Of a stretch of 64,000 nucleotides of DNA, positions 52,128 to 60,583 are shown piece by piece. The notes beneath the pieces were generated by a model, which did not search any database, was not told the DNA's origin, and saw only the letters and a list, made by a program, of their open reading frames with translations. The position numbers were made by a program, and so were the translations under genes. The DNA is taken from assembly GCA_905215965.1 (NCBI GenBank), contig CAJMSD010000004.1, positions 1 through 64,000 on the forward strand, read 5' to 3'. The stretch's first letter is position 1. Each line of letters starts with the position of its first letter. The DNA comes from an uncultured bacterium. Lineage in GTDB: Bacteria > Bacillota > Clostridia > Oscillospirales > Ruminococcaceae.

Positions 52128-54248
52128 TTAATTCAAATAAGATTCCGGAAGCGTGTCGATCTTAAGTGCAAGATACTTCTGGATAGAACCGGCATCGTTT
52201 ACGCTTATACCGTCACCGTTCTGATAAACGTCAGCATTGGCCGTTCCCTGAGCCGAAAGCTCTGCCATACCGGATGCTGCGCAAAGTGCGGCAACAACGT
52301 CGTCCATATCTACATCGCCGTCAGCATCGGCATCGCCCCACTTTGAAGCTTCAGGTGTAGAAGTTGCGGTAGTTGTCGTTGTTGTTGAGGTAGTTGTAGT
52401 TGTTGTAGTTGTTGTAGTAGTCGTTGTTGTTGTCGTAGTAGTGGTAGTTGTTGTAGTTGTTGTGATTTCCTCACCGTAATGAAGAATTACCTTGACAAGT
52501 TCAACGTCAGTATCGACCATGTCTCCAGCCGCATTGCTCCAAACCTGCGCCCAGTAGCTTGAAACCTGAACCTCCCCGATACCGGCTTCAAGAGGAATAT
52601 TCACAACCAACTCGCCGTTGGAATCAAATTCGCCGTCCCAACTTGTCTGAACCCATTCGTTAAGCCAATAGCCGATGCCTCCGTTCGCTCCTGCATAAGG
52701 CTCTGAGTTAAATATAAGGTCAGCTGAAACAGCGCCGTTAGCATTGAATGTCCAATAATCATTTTCACTGTTATAGGACGGAATTACTTCAACTGTACCC
52801 TGCTCGGGAATTTTTGAAGTAGTCGTTGTGGTAGTGGTGGTTGTCGTAGTTGTAACAATTTCGTCGTAGAAGAGTTCTACCTTTACAAGCTCAATTTCGA
52901 TATCCTTCATATCAGCAAGCTCGTTATCCCAAACGCCTGCATAATACTTCTGTATCTGAGCTTCATTTACTTCGCCAGCCGGAAGCGGTACGAGAACTTC
53001 CATTATACCGTTCTCATCAATTCTGCCTTCCCAATCGATCGTTTTCCATTCATCGTTCCAGTAGCCGATCACACCGTTTCCTCCGCCGTTTGCATCTCCC
53101 TTAAAGGTGAGCTTTACAGCCGACGCACCGTTTGCATTGAATGTCCAGTATTTATTTTCGCTGTCATAATTGAAATCAGCTTCTTCACTTTGACCGCCTG
53201 TAACCGTAGTCGTAGTAGTAACTATCGGCTGCTCGGCAGTAGTTGTTGTTGTAACTACAGGAACAGTAGTTTCTTCAATGTCAAATCTGCCTTCTTCATC
53301 CTTGATATTTATCCACATATAGCGGAGAAGCCAACCGTCAAAGTTAGTTATGGTCGCTGACGAGCCTGCCATCATGATCGAAGTGCCATCATCCGGGAAG
53401 CCCTCCGGCGGGGGGCCTGAGTTAGTGCCGTTTTCGCCGTAGAAGTCTGTTATTCCGAAGCCGTGGCCTATTTCGTGTTCAAGAACGTGAAGTCCCGAAC
53501 CGTCAAGCATATTAAGATATGCCTGATCGCCGAGTCTCTGACCCCAGTCGCCTCCGCAGCCGCCGATATACGGGAATCCTTCGGTCGCCCACATATACAT
53601 ATCGAAGCGTTTATCAAGTCCGCCGGGATATTCATAACTCTTATCCGTGAAATGATCAAATCTTGACAGCTCTGATGGGGCATAAGGCTCAAGGTTAGGA
53701 ATTGTCTCAACTCCGTTTGAAGTATCATACTGAGAATCGTAATATTTTGTATCAGTGTAGATAATTTCATCAGCATGGCGGTCAAGTATAGAGCTTTCGT
53801 CGATAACAGCCCAGCCTACCACATTTACATCGATATGTTCATAAGGCCAGTTTTCGTAGTTTGCAAGCCAGTCGTTCCACGCATTGATGCAGCTTGAAAG
53901 CATTGTTTCGAATTGCTGACGCTGCTCATAAGTAACCGTTTTGTATGACTGCCACTTTACTACGTAATTGATCGTACCTTTTCCGGCAATTATCTGATCG
54001 AAGATCGTATTCTGTCTTGCTGTGGAATTCTCATAAACGATACGATTCTGCCAGATCCATTCAGCTGCCTCCTTGTAGTTATCCGGCATATCATCGACAG
54101 TAATATTACCTGCCGCTTCGGCAGAGATCGAGGGGGTAGACATCTCCGTATTTATAACGGGAAGCTTGAATGGCGAAACCAGAGCCGCAGCCGTAACAGC
54201 CGCGCTTGCAATTACTGCTCTGATTCTGTTGTGAGAGGGTTTTGCCAT
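52128..54248 (-). CDS. Secreted dockerin metalloprotease with two binding-type modules
   Basis: 706 residues. Signal peptide, then a zincin domain (about 50-310) with the zinc site HVLEHEIGHGFGITDFYG and a downstream methionine-turn-like TSIMMAGSSATI, a metzincin pattern. A Thr linker leads to two related modules of about 110 residues (ENKYWTFNANGASAVKL and ENDYWTFNANGAVSADL), separated by another Thr linker and each ending in ELVKV-type strands. A long Thr linker and a dockerin follow (DADADGDVDMDD, NGDGISVND). The modules look like carbohydrate-binding folds but the family is not certain. Start at 54248 follows AAAGGAAA. Confidence 0.82.
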   Translation of the reverse strand: MAKPSHNRIRAVIASAAVTAAALVSPFKLPVINTEMSTPSISAEAAGNITVDDMPDNYKEAAEWIWQNRIVYENSTARQNTIFDQIIAGKGTINYVVKWQSYKTVTYEQRQQFETMLSSCINAWNDWLANYENWPYEHIDVNVVGWAVIDESSILDRHADEIIYTDTKYYDSQYDTSNGVETIPNLEPYAPSELSRFDHFTDKSYEYPGGLDKRFDMYMWATEGFPYIGGCGGDWGQRLGDQAYLNMLDGSGLHVLEHEIGHGFGITDFYGENGTNSGPPPEGFPDDGTSIMMAGSSATITNFDGWLLRYMWINIKDEEGRFDIEETTVPVVTTTTTAEQPIVTTTTTVTGGQSEEADFNYDSENKYWTFNANGASAVKLTFKGDANGGGNGVIGYWNDEWKTIDWEGRIDENGIMEVLVPLPAGEVNEAQIQKYYAGVWDNELADMKDIEIELVKVELFYDEIVTTTTTTTTTTTTSKIPEQGTVEVIPSYNSENDYWTFNANGAVSADLIFNSEPYAGANGGIGYWLNEWVQTSWDGEFDSNGELVVNIPLEAGIGEVQVSSYWAQVWSNAAGDMVDTDVELVKVILHYGEEITTTTTTTTTTTTTTTTTTTTTTTTTSTTTTTTATSTPEASKWGDADADGDVDMDDVVAALCAASGMAELSAQGTANADVYQNGDGISVNDAGSIQKYLALKIDTLPESYLN
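52360..52463 (-). repeat. ACN codon repeat, poly-threonine linker before the dockerin
   Basis: About 34 codons, nearly all Thr, with mixed third bases. Two shorter Thr runs in the same gene flank the first binding-type module (near 52820-52850 and 53200-53280). Confidence 0.85.
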
Positions 54249-54333
54249 AATTTCATTTCCTTTCATTATTTTATTGCCTGAAATAACGCTGCTTGCCTAA
54301 TTATCAGCCGTATAACTCAGGCTTTTATAAAAA

Positions 54334-54375
54334 GCGGAAGCCGCAGAAACAGAAGCTCTGCGGTATCCGTTTTTA
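54334..54375. terminator. Terminator after the GH26 mannanase
   Basis: Stem GCGGA / TCCGT and CCGCAGA / TCTGCGG with a 9-base loop; T-runs flank both ends, so it can act in both directions. Confidence 0.72.
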
Positions 54376-54385
54376 TTCATGATAT

Positions 54386-56293
54386 TTAAAGATAGCTTTC
54401 CGGAAGCTTATCAAGCTGAAGTGTAAGCAGCTTCTGATCCGATACGGCGTCATTAGAGCTTACGCCGTCGCCGCGCTGATAAACGTCGGCAGCGTTAAGA
54501 GCCTCATCAGAAAGCGGATAGCTTTCCTTATCGGCTGAATAACAAAGAATAGTAATAACGTCGTCGATCGTTACTACTCCGCTGAGATCAGCATCACCGT
54601 AAATGATATTATCATCTTCTGTTGTAGTTTCGGAAGAAGGCTCGGTAGTACCGGATTCGCTGTATACATAAAGGTCGGGCGGAAGCTCGTCAAGAGTAAT
54701 ACAATATTCGCTCTGATACATTTTTGTAAGCTCGGCATGATCCTGATAATTTTCTCCGAGGAAAGCAGTACCGCCGTCTTCTCCTCCGTCATACCAAGGA
54801 CAGAAATACAGCCAGCCGGCATCTTCCACGAGAAGATTGTCAAGCGCCGGAACCGTATCATTTTCAGCCATAGCTACCATTTTCTTACCGCCTGTAAGGT
54901 TAAAGAGCGAGTTGAATTTTGCTGAAATAGCCAACAGGTTAGGTCCTGAGCTATTGCCGTCACCTCTGTTGTACTCTACATTGTACTTATCGTATGCAAC
55001 TATATCAACATACTCGTCGCCCGGATACCATGTAGCGGAATTGGAGTAATCATAGCTGTTGTATTCCCAGATAAGGTTGTGAAGTCCGTATTTTTCGGTC
55101 AGAGTCGTATAGAGAAGCTTCCAAAGCTCCTTGTACACCTCTGCTCCTCTGTCGCCCCACCAGAACCAAGCCGTTCCGTCGCCGTAATTTCCTTCGTTAC
55201 CCTGTGCTTCATGGAGAGGACGCCAGATAACAGGAACATTTGCTTCCTGAAGCTTTAACAGCTGCTCGGAAAGATCTTCCATAGCCGCTTCAAAATATTC
55301 GCGCTCCTTTGTGCCTTCTTCAAGAACATTAGCAGTATTGAACGTACTGCCGGAAGCCTGATAATTCTTATAGGAACACTTTGTCCAGTCAACAGCATCG
55401 CCGACCGTATAATTATCAAAGTCTATCGGTACATTTATATGCCATGACGCCGTAACAATACCGTTTCTTTCGGTCGCCCATTCGATACAGCGTTCGGTCG
55501 TACCGTCGTCCCAGCCGTAAAGCGGATTATAGTTCATAAAATCAACGCCTCTTATGGCAGGAACCTTTCCGGTAAGATCTTCAAGGAATTCATTTTCCCA
55601 CTCGTAATTATCGTTATGACCGCCGCCGTAGATCTCCTGCTGACCTGCAATTATATGAGAACCATAAACGCTCTTCAGATATTTCATAAGAGCCTTTGTT
55701 TCGGGAGTAGCATCGGCATCGCAGGTAACGTCAGTAGCAAGTGAGTAATCGTGCTTTTCGGCAACAGTTATACTAACATTGTCAATTGCCATATAGCCGT
55801 ACTTGTTAAGGAACGAAATCCTGTTTGTACCTGCTTTAAGACGAACTACTCCGAAATCGAAATCAGTCCATTCATTCAAGTAAGGAACGTTTTTGCTGTA
55901 TTCAGAACCGTTTACTGAAACGGTTTCCATTCTGCCGTTTCCTTCCTTGTCAAGGATCTGCGCAACTCTTGCGGAAATATTGTACATACCGTCCTCCGGG
56001 ACTGAGACCTCAAAGTTCAGTGCGCTTCCCGTAAGATACGCAAAACCGTCGCCAGTGTAACCGGGGAGTTGATTCTCATAGATCGATGTCCAGAGCGTCG
56101 CATCATTCATGCTGCTCATATCTCCGGAAGCATCGCCCTCCTTGAGAGCTTCGCCCTCGATAGAATACGGGAACTGAGTGTAATCGCCTTCCGCCGATAC
56201 AGAGCCTACCGCGCCTAAAAACGGTATGCAGGCGGACACTGTGACGGCAGCAGCCGCCATTGCTGAAAAAGTCTTCTTTAATTTGTTGTTCAT
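54386..56293 (-). CDS. Secreted GH26 beta-mannanase with CBM35-like and dockerin domains
   Basis: 635 residues. Signal peptide, then a CBM35-like module (about 40-180, IEGEALKEGDASGDMSS to YGYMAIDNVSIT). The GH26 domain (about 195-520) has VPAIRGVDFMNYNP, SWHINVP, the acid/base glutamate in WRPLHEAQGN, and a probable nucleophile glutamate in MVAMAENDTVPAL. A Ser/Thr/Glu linker then leads to a dockerin with DADLSGVVTIDD and RGDGVSSND and the LPESYL end shared with two other dockerins here. It would cut mannan or galactomannan in a cellulosome. It has a perfect promoter of its own. Confidence 0.93.
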   Translation of the reverse strand: MNNKLKKTFSAMAAAAVTVSACIPFLGAVGSVSAEGDYTQFPYSIEGEALKEGDASGDMSSMNDATLWTSIYENQLPGYTGDGFAYLTGSALNFEVSVPEDGMYNISARVAQILDKEGNGRMETVSVNGSEYSKNVPYLNEWTDFDFGVVRLKAGTNRISFLNKYGYMAIDNVSITVAEKHDYSLATDVTCDADATPETKALMKYLKSVYGSHIIAGQQEIYGGGHNDNYEWENEFLEDLTGKVPAIRGVDFMNYNPLYGWDDGTTERCIEWATERNGIVTASWHINVPIDFDNYTVGDAVDWTKCSYKNYQASGSTFNTANVLEEGTKEREYFEAAMEDLSEQLLKLQEANVPVIWRPLHEAQGNEGNYGDGTAWFWWGDRGAEVYKELWKLLYTTLTEKYGLHNLIWEYNSYDYSNSATWYPGDEYVDIVAYDKYNVEYNRGDGNSSGPNLLAISAKFNSLFNLTGGKKMVAMAENDTVPALDNLLVEDAGWLYFCPWYDGGEDGGTAFLGENYQDHAELTKMYQSEYCITLDELPPDLYVYSESGTTEPSSETTTEDDNIIYGDADLSGVVTIDDVITILCYSADKESYPLSDEALNAADVYQRGDGVSSNDAVSDQKLLTLQLDKLPESYL

Positions 56294-56346
56294 TTGATTT
56301 CCTCCTCACGTAACAACAAGGATAATTACACAAAATATACATGCAT

Positions 56347-56375
56347 ATTATAACAAATTTCTCACTATATGTCAA
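56347..56375 (-). promoter_or_regulatory. GH26 mannanase promoter
   Basis: Leftward TTGACA (56370-56375), 17 bases, TATAAT (56347-56352) with TGT extension, about 55 bases before the start codon. Confidence 0.88.
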
Positions 56376-56399
56376 CACAAACACAAGCATTTTCAATCA

Positions 56400-56551
56400 G
56401 CAATTTGCACAAAATAAACTTAAATCATCCCGTCCGTATTTAAGTAAAAATTCGCACAAAATACCCTTTGCAAAATAACCTGCATTCATAGGGAAAACGC
56501 GCATTCTCTCCATGAACACAGGTTGGAAACTCCATATATCCGCAGCTTTTC
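56400..56551. other. Spacer between the mannanase promoter and the solute-binding gene
   Basis: No gene, promoter or convincing terminator seen. Two short GCACAAAATA repeats occur at about 56407 and 56453. Confidence 0.4.
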
Positions 56552-57967
56552 TTAGGACTTTTCTGCGCTGTAAAGATTATATCTGTTTTCGATCATATCA
56601 GCGGCTTCTTCCGCGGATTTCTCCCCTGCCAGAACCGCAAGATTTTCTTCTCTGAAAATCGAATCAAGCTCGGTATCGTAATACGGACGCAGCTCTACAC
56701 GCCTGATGTAGTCCGCTACCTGCTGCTTCATCTCCTCGCCCATATAATATTCCGTACCGTCAGCCGTCATGAAAGGCGAATTTATAGAATGTGAATTCCA
56801 TTTTGTGTATTCCATCGCCTTGTCGATCGCCGCGTCAATAACAGGAATTCCGCCGGATTCGCAGACCGTCATCTCCGTCTGATAATCAACATCAAACAAA
56901 CCGCTCAGCAGATCCCAAGCCGCTTTTTTGTTCTCACTGTTTTCGAGTATTCCATACATTTCCGTAGCATATTCGTACATAATTGATATTCCTATACCGT
57001 TGCTGCTTGGAAATCCCACAAATGTCAGGTCATTTTCGATCGCCTTTGCAGTTTTTCCGGTATCACTTATATCATAATTTATCTCTTTCGAAACGTCACT
57101 TAAGGTATAGTACAGCTGCTGAGAAATACCGCTGTTGATACCCCAAAATACAACTTCGCTTATAAAAAAATTTCCTTCCAATTCTTCGCCTTCCCAATCA
57201 TCGGTAATATTTATGCGATCCAGAAAATCACAGTTATCAAGATATGTACTTTTAAAATCATCTATTCCGTTTATATAAACCTCGTGCATAAGCATTTCGT
57301 TCATATACCCCGACAAATCATTGATGGGATATTGAGAAAAACCAAGAATATTCGTTTCCTCGGGAAGCGAGTCAATGGCTGCCCTTGCATCGGAATAGCT
57401 CCAGTTTTCGGCATCTTCGCCGACGATCTCAGTAGGAGCGACTGCGGTCTCAAACTGAACGCCTGTACATATCATCGGCAGCTTTCCTCCGCGCTCGAAT
57501 CCTTTAAGAACATTGGGCAAAAAGTCATCGCGCGATACCGAGCTTCCGTCCATCAGAGCATACAGGTCGGTAAAATAGCCGTCCGCAATATCTGACATAA
57601 AGCTTGGTTCTGCGCATACGATATCCGGACAACGGCCGCTGACCATATCCTTTCTCAGCAGATCGCAGGCTCCTTTGATTATATTTTCTCCTTCCGCATC
57701 GCTGTTTGCATCATGATATTTTTCATAATAATCGATAATTTCCACATTATAACCGCTTGATTCTTCAAAATTCTTTACTGCTTCATAAAACTGATCATGA
57801 TGTGCATACATAGTCGCCAGCTTTATAGTTCCTGCTGCGCCGACATTGTCATCGCTTACCTGACTGTCGCTTATATCCTCCTTTTTGTCCTTGCCGCAGG
57901 AAAAAGCTGTCCCTGCTAATATTGCTGTCAGTACAAGCACTGCTGATTTTTTAAATTTGCTTTTCAT
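56552..57967 (-). CDS. Extracellular solute-binding lipoprotein, tandem paralogue A
   Basis: 471 residues. Lipobox TAFSC after MKSKFKKSAVLVLTAILAG; family 1 (sugar-type) solute-binding fold (FEESSGYNVEIIDYYEK, PDIVCAEPSFMSDIADGYF, AWDLLSGLF with SGGIPVIDAA). It is clearly related to the neighbour at 58100 along its whole length, and the N-terminal about 50 residues are nearly identical, so a recent duplication is likely. No permease genes are adjacent. Start at 57967 follows AAGGAGAAA. The shared upstream element lies 54 bases before it. Confidence 0.85.
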   Translation of the reverse strand: MKSKFKKSAVLVLTAILAGTAFSCGKDKKEDISDSQVSDDNVGAAGTIKLATMYAHHDQFYEAVKNFEESSGYNVEIIDYYEKYHDANSDAEGENIIKGACDLLRKDMVSGRCPDIVCAEPSFMSDIADGYFTDLYALMDGSSVSRDDFLPNVLKGFERGGKLPMICTGVQFETAVAPTEIVGEDAENWSYSDARAAIDSLPEETNILGFSQYPINDLSGYMNEMLMHEVYINGIDDFKSTYLDNCDFLDRINITDDWEGEELEGNFFISEVVFWGINSGISQQLYYTLSDVSKEINYDISDTGKTAKAIENDLTFVGFPSSNGIGISIMYEYATEMYGILENSENKKAAWDLLSGLFDVDYQTEMTVCESGGIPVIDAAIDKAMEYTKWNSHSINSPFMTADGTEYYMGEEMKQQVADYIRRVELRPYYDTELDSIFREENLAVLAGEKSAEEAADMIENRYNLYSAEKS

Positions 57968-58011
57968 AATATTTCTCCTTTTTATCAATTTCAAAAACGC
58001 ATAATCTACGA

Positions 58012-58083
58012 CTTTCAATAAATAGTGATTTTAAAAGTCAAAAAAGACGAAGTTTAAAAAAATATTTTTATATTGACAAAATC
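58012..58083 (-). repeat. Shared upstream element, copy 1 (72-bp direct repeat with 59523-59594)
   Basis: Almost identical (two differences) to 59523-59594. It includes the leftward element AACTTCGTCTTTTTT-N8-AATCACTATT for the gene at 56552. The + strand TTGACA at 58073-58078 is a leftover of the araC -35 without its -10, because identity stops six bases later. Confidence 0.8.
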
Positions 58084-58099
58084 ATCAAGCATCACATCG

Positions 58100-59476
58100 T
58101 CAAGATTTTTCGCTCATATAAATCGAAATACGGTTTTCAACCATATCGGCAGCTTCTTCCGCAGATTTCTCCCCTGCCAGAACCGCAAGATTTTCTTCTC
58201 TGAAAATCGAATCAAACTCGGTATTGTAATATGGGCGCAGCTCCACTCGTCTGATGTAGTCCGCTACCTTCTGCTTCATTCCCTCGCTTATGAAATATCC
58301 GGTGTCGTCGATCGTTATATAGGAAGAATTTATAGAATACGAGTTATATTTTGTGTATTCCATTGCCTTGTCGATCGCCGCGTCAATAACGGGGATTCCG
58401 CCGAATCCTTTGACTGTCATCTCGGTCTGATAATCGACGTCGAACAAACAGCTGAGAAACTCCCAAGCAGCTTCTTTATTTTCACTGTTTTCAAGTATTC
58501 CGAACATTCCCGTACTATAGTCGTTCATTAGCGGTGTTCCTACACCGTCACTGCTTGGATATCCCACAAATGTCAAATCTTGTTCGTCAATCTCCTTAGG
58601 TTCTGAGCTTGTTGTACCCAGATACAGCTGCTGCGGAACAGCGTTATTTATTCCCCAGAATGAAACATTATATATAAGAAAATTTTCGTCCAGCGCCTCG
58701 TCTTTCCGATTATATGTAATGTTTACATTATCCAGAAATTCGCAGTTATTGAAATATTTGCTTCTGAAATCATCTATTCCGTTTCTGTATACCTCATGCA
58801 TAAGCATTCTGTTCATGTAATCCGACAGATCATTAACGGTATACATAAATTGAAGAGGTCTTGTTTCTTCGGGAAGCGAATCGATAGCTGCCATTGCATC
58901 AGCATAGCTCCAGTTTTCGGCATCTTCGCCAACGATCTCGGTAAGGGCGACTGCGGTATCAAACTGAAAGCCTGTACATATCATCGGCAGCTTTCCGTCA
59001 CGCTCAAAGCCTTTAAGAATATTAGGCAGAAAGTCTTCACGCGATACCGAGCTGCCGTCCATCAGAGCGTACAGATCAGTAAAATAATCGTCGGCAAGAT
59101 CAGCCATGAAGCTTGGATCTGCGCATATGATATCGGGGCACTGTCCGCTTACCATGTCCTTTTTCAGCATATCGCAGGCGCCTTCTTCTGTTATGCTGAT
59201 GTCTTCTTCGCTGTTTAAACTGTAATATTTGTCAAAATAGTCAACAAGCTCTATCTTGTATCCGCTCGATTCTTCAAAACTGCTGACAGCTTCGTCAAAC
59301 AGTCCAACCCTCGCATATATAGTCGCCAGCTTTATAGTTCCTGCCGCGCCGACATTGTCATCGCTTACCTGACTGTCGCTTATATCCTCCTTTTTGTCTT
59401 TGCCGCAGGAAAAAGCTGTCCCTGCTAATATTGCTGTCAGTACAAGAACTGCTGATTTTATAAATTTGCTTTTCAT
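58100..59476 (-). CDS. Extracellular solute-binding lipoprotein, tandem paralogue B
   Basis: 458 residues. Signal and lipobox as in paralogue A (TAFSC), then the same fold (FEESSGYKIELVDYFDKY, PDIICADPSFMADLADDYF, AWEFLSCLF with FGGIPVIDAA). The central part (about 215-330) differs most from paralogue A, as expected if the two bind different ligands or partners. It is next to a divergent AraC regulator gene 168 bases away. AGGAGAAAATATT ribosome binding site. Confidence 0.85.
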   Translation of the reverse strand: MKSKFIKSAVLVLTAILAGTAFSCGKDKKEDISDSQVSDDNVGAAGTIKLATIYARVGLFDEAVSSFEESSGYKIELVDYFDKYYSLNSEEDISITEEGACDMLKKDMVSGQCPDIICADPSFMADLADDYFTDLYALMDGSSVSREDFLPNILKGFERDGKLPMICTGFQFDTAVALTEIVGEDAENWSYADAMAAIDSLPEETRPLQFMYTVNDLSDYMNRMLMHEVYRNGIDDFRSKYFNNCEFLDNVNITYNRKDEALDENFLIYNVSFWGINNAVPQQLYLGTTSSEPKEIDEQDLTFVGYPSSDGVGTPLMNDYSTGMFGILENSENKEAAWEFLSCLFDVDYQTEMTVKGFGGIPVIDAAIDKAMEYTKYNSYSINSSYITIDDTGYFISEGMKQKVADYIRRVELRPYYNTEFDSIFREENLAVLAGEKSAEEAADMVENRISIYMSEKS

Positions 59477-59522
59477 AATATTTTCTCCTTTTTAATTTTT
59501 TCCGAAAGCATAAAATTTGCAT

Positions 59523-59594
59523 CTTTCACTAAATAGTGATTTTAAAAGTCAAAAAAGACGAAGCTTAAAAAAATATTTTTATATTGACAAAATC
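59523..59594 (-). repeat. Shared upstream element, copy 2
   Basis: The original-looking copy: it lies between the divergent araC gene and paralogue B, and contains both the leftward element (56 bases before the paralogue B start) and the intact rightward araC -35. See the copy at 58012-58083. Confidence 0.8.
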
Positions 59595-59612
59595 GCCGAG
59601 TTATAATATTAT
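59584..59612 (+). promoter_or_regulatory. AraC-regulator promoter
   Basis: TTGACA (59584-59589), 17 bases, TATTAT (59607-59612). It is about 33 bases before ATG 59645, with TTGGAGTGA as ribosome binding site. Confidence 0.75.
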
Positions 59613-59644
59613 AAAAGAAGAAACCTTTTGATTGGAGTGATATT

Positions 59645-60451
59645 ATGAAAATCAGCAGCTTTGAGCTTGGCTGCCGCTTTACCGAAGCCTTGAGTACAGA
59701 ACGCTCGGCAGATTATTCGGCGGTTTTCTTCAAATCGTCCGTTTTTCTCCGCTCAGGCAAAAATGAAATTCTTGCCGGAAAAAACTGCGCAGTTATTTTC
59801 AGCTGCGATTCTCCTTGGCTTATCCGAAGCGCCGACGGAAATGATTTCACTCTGGATAAAATATGTTTCAGGCTTACTCCCGCAGATCTTCAATATATTG
59901 CATCGCTCAATATACCTTTCGATACTCCGATAGAGCTTCGCGAGCAAATAGCAATAGGCAATATTATGAAGGCTTTGCAGTCGCATTCGTTTTATTCCGA
60001 CTCCAACATGGACGAATTCGGAGTATGCGCGCTGAAAATGCTGCTTATGGATATCGGCAGCCAGCTCGAAAAGCGATCCGGAATCGATATTTCCTCCGTG
60101 CCCTATTATTTCCGTTTAAAAGAAATACGGTGCAGGATCTATGATGATCCCTCTTACAACTGGAATATCGATAACATTTGCAGCGAGCTTGGAATAAGCC
60201 GCACTTATTTTCACAGGATATATATGACGGCTTTCGGTACGACCTGCATCAAAGATGTGATCGACAGCCGAATCGCTCTTGCGGAAAAAATGCTTGCTGA
60301 AACGGATATGTCGGTCTATATGATCGCAAAACGCTGCGGATATGAAAGCGATTCTTACTTTATGCGCCAGTTTAAAGCGAAAAACGGCTGCACTCCCACC
60401 GTGTACCGCAGACGGCTTTCAACAGTGAAAAAATCGGCAGATAATAAATAA
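59645..60451 (+). CDS. AraC family transcriptional regulator
   Basis: 268 residues. The N-terminal about 150 residues form a probable cupin-like sensing domain (GKNEILAGKNCAVIF, FTLDKICFRLTPADL). The C-terminal AraC DNA-binding domain (about 165-260) shows both helix-turn-helix units: NIDNICSELGISRTYFHRIY and VYMIAKRCGYESDSYFMRQF. It is divergent from the solute-binding gene at 58100 and is the natural candidate to act on the shared upstream element. The ligand is unknown. Confidence 0.9.
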   Translation: MKISSFELGCRFTEALSTERSADYSAVFFKSSVFLRSGKNEILAGKNCAVIFSCDSPWLIRSADGNDFTLDKICFRLTPADLQYIASLNIPFDTPIELREQIAIGNIMKALQSHSFYSDSNMDEFGVCALKMLLMDIGSQLEKRSGIDISSVPYYFRLKEIRCRIYDDPSYNWNIDNICSELGISRTYFHRIYMTAFGTTCIKDVIDSRIALAEKMLAETDMSVYMIAKRCGYESDSYFMRQFKAKNGCTPTVYRRRLSTVKKSADNK

Positions 60452-60498
60452 TTGTATATTATGACTGAATTTTCCTGTTTATTTTCTTTAATTTGTGC

Positions 60499-60527
60499 TT
60501 TACATATGTCGAAAAATGTGATATAAT
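60499..60527 (+). promoter_or_regulatory. Promoter of the M15 peptidase gene
   Basis: TTTACA (60499-60504), 17 bases, TATAAT (60522-60527) with TGA extension. Confidence 0.75.
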
Positions 60528-60583
60528 ATATTGTATATTGAAAATTTGCTGTATGCCAGCTTTACATAGGAGTTGTTAATTTT

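Noticed and set aside
12600..54200. ACN repeats as CRISPR or mobile repeats
   Set aside because: They are in-frame Thr codons with mixed third bases in secreted proteins and have no spacer structure.
58073..58078. Rightward TTGACA as a promoter between the tandem solute-binding genes
   Set aside because: No -10 follows and no + strand gene is there; it is explained as a duplicated fragment of the araC promoter.
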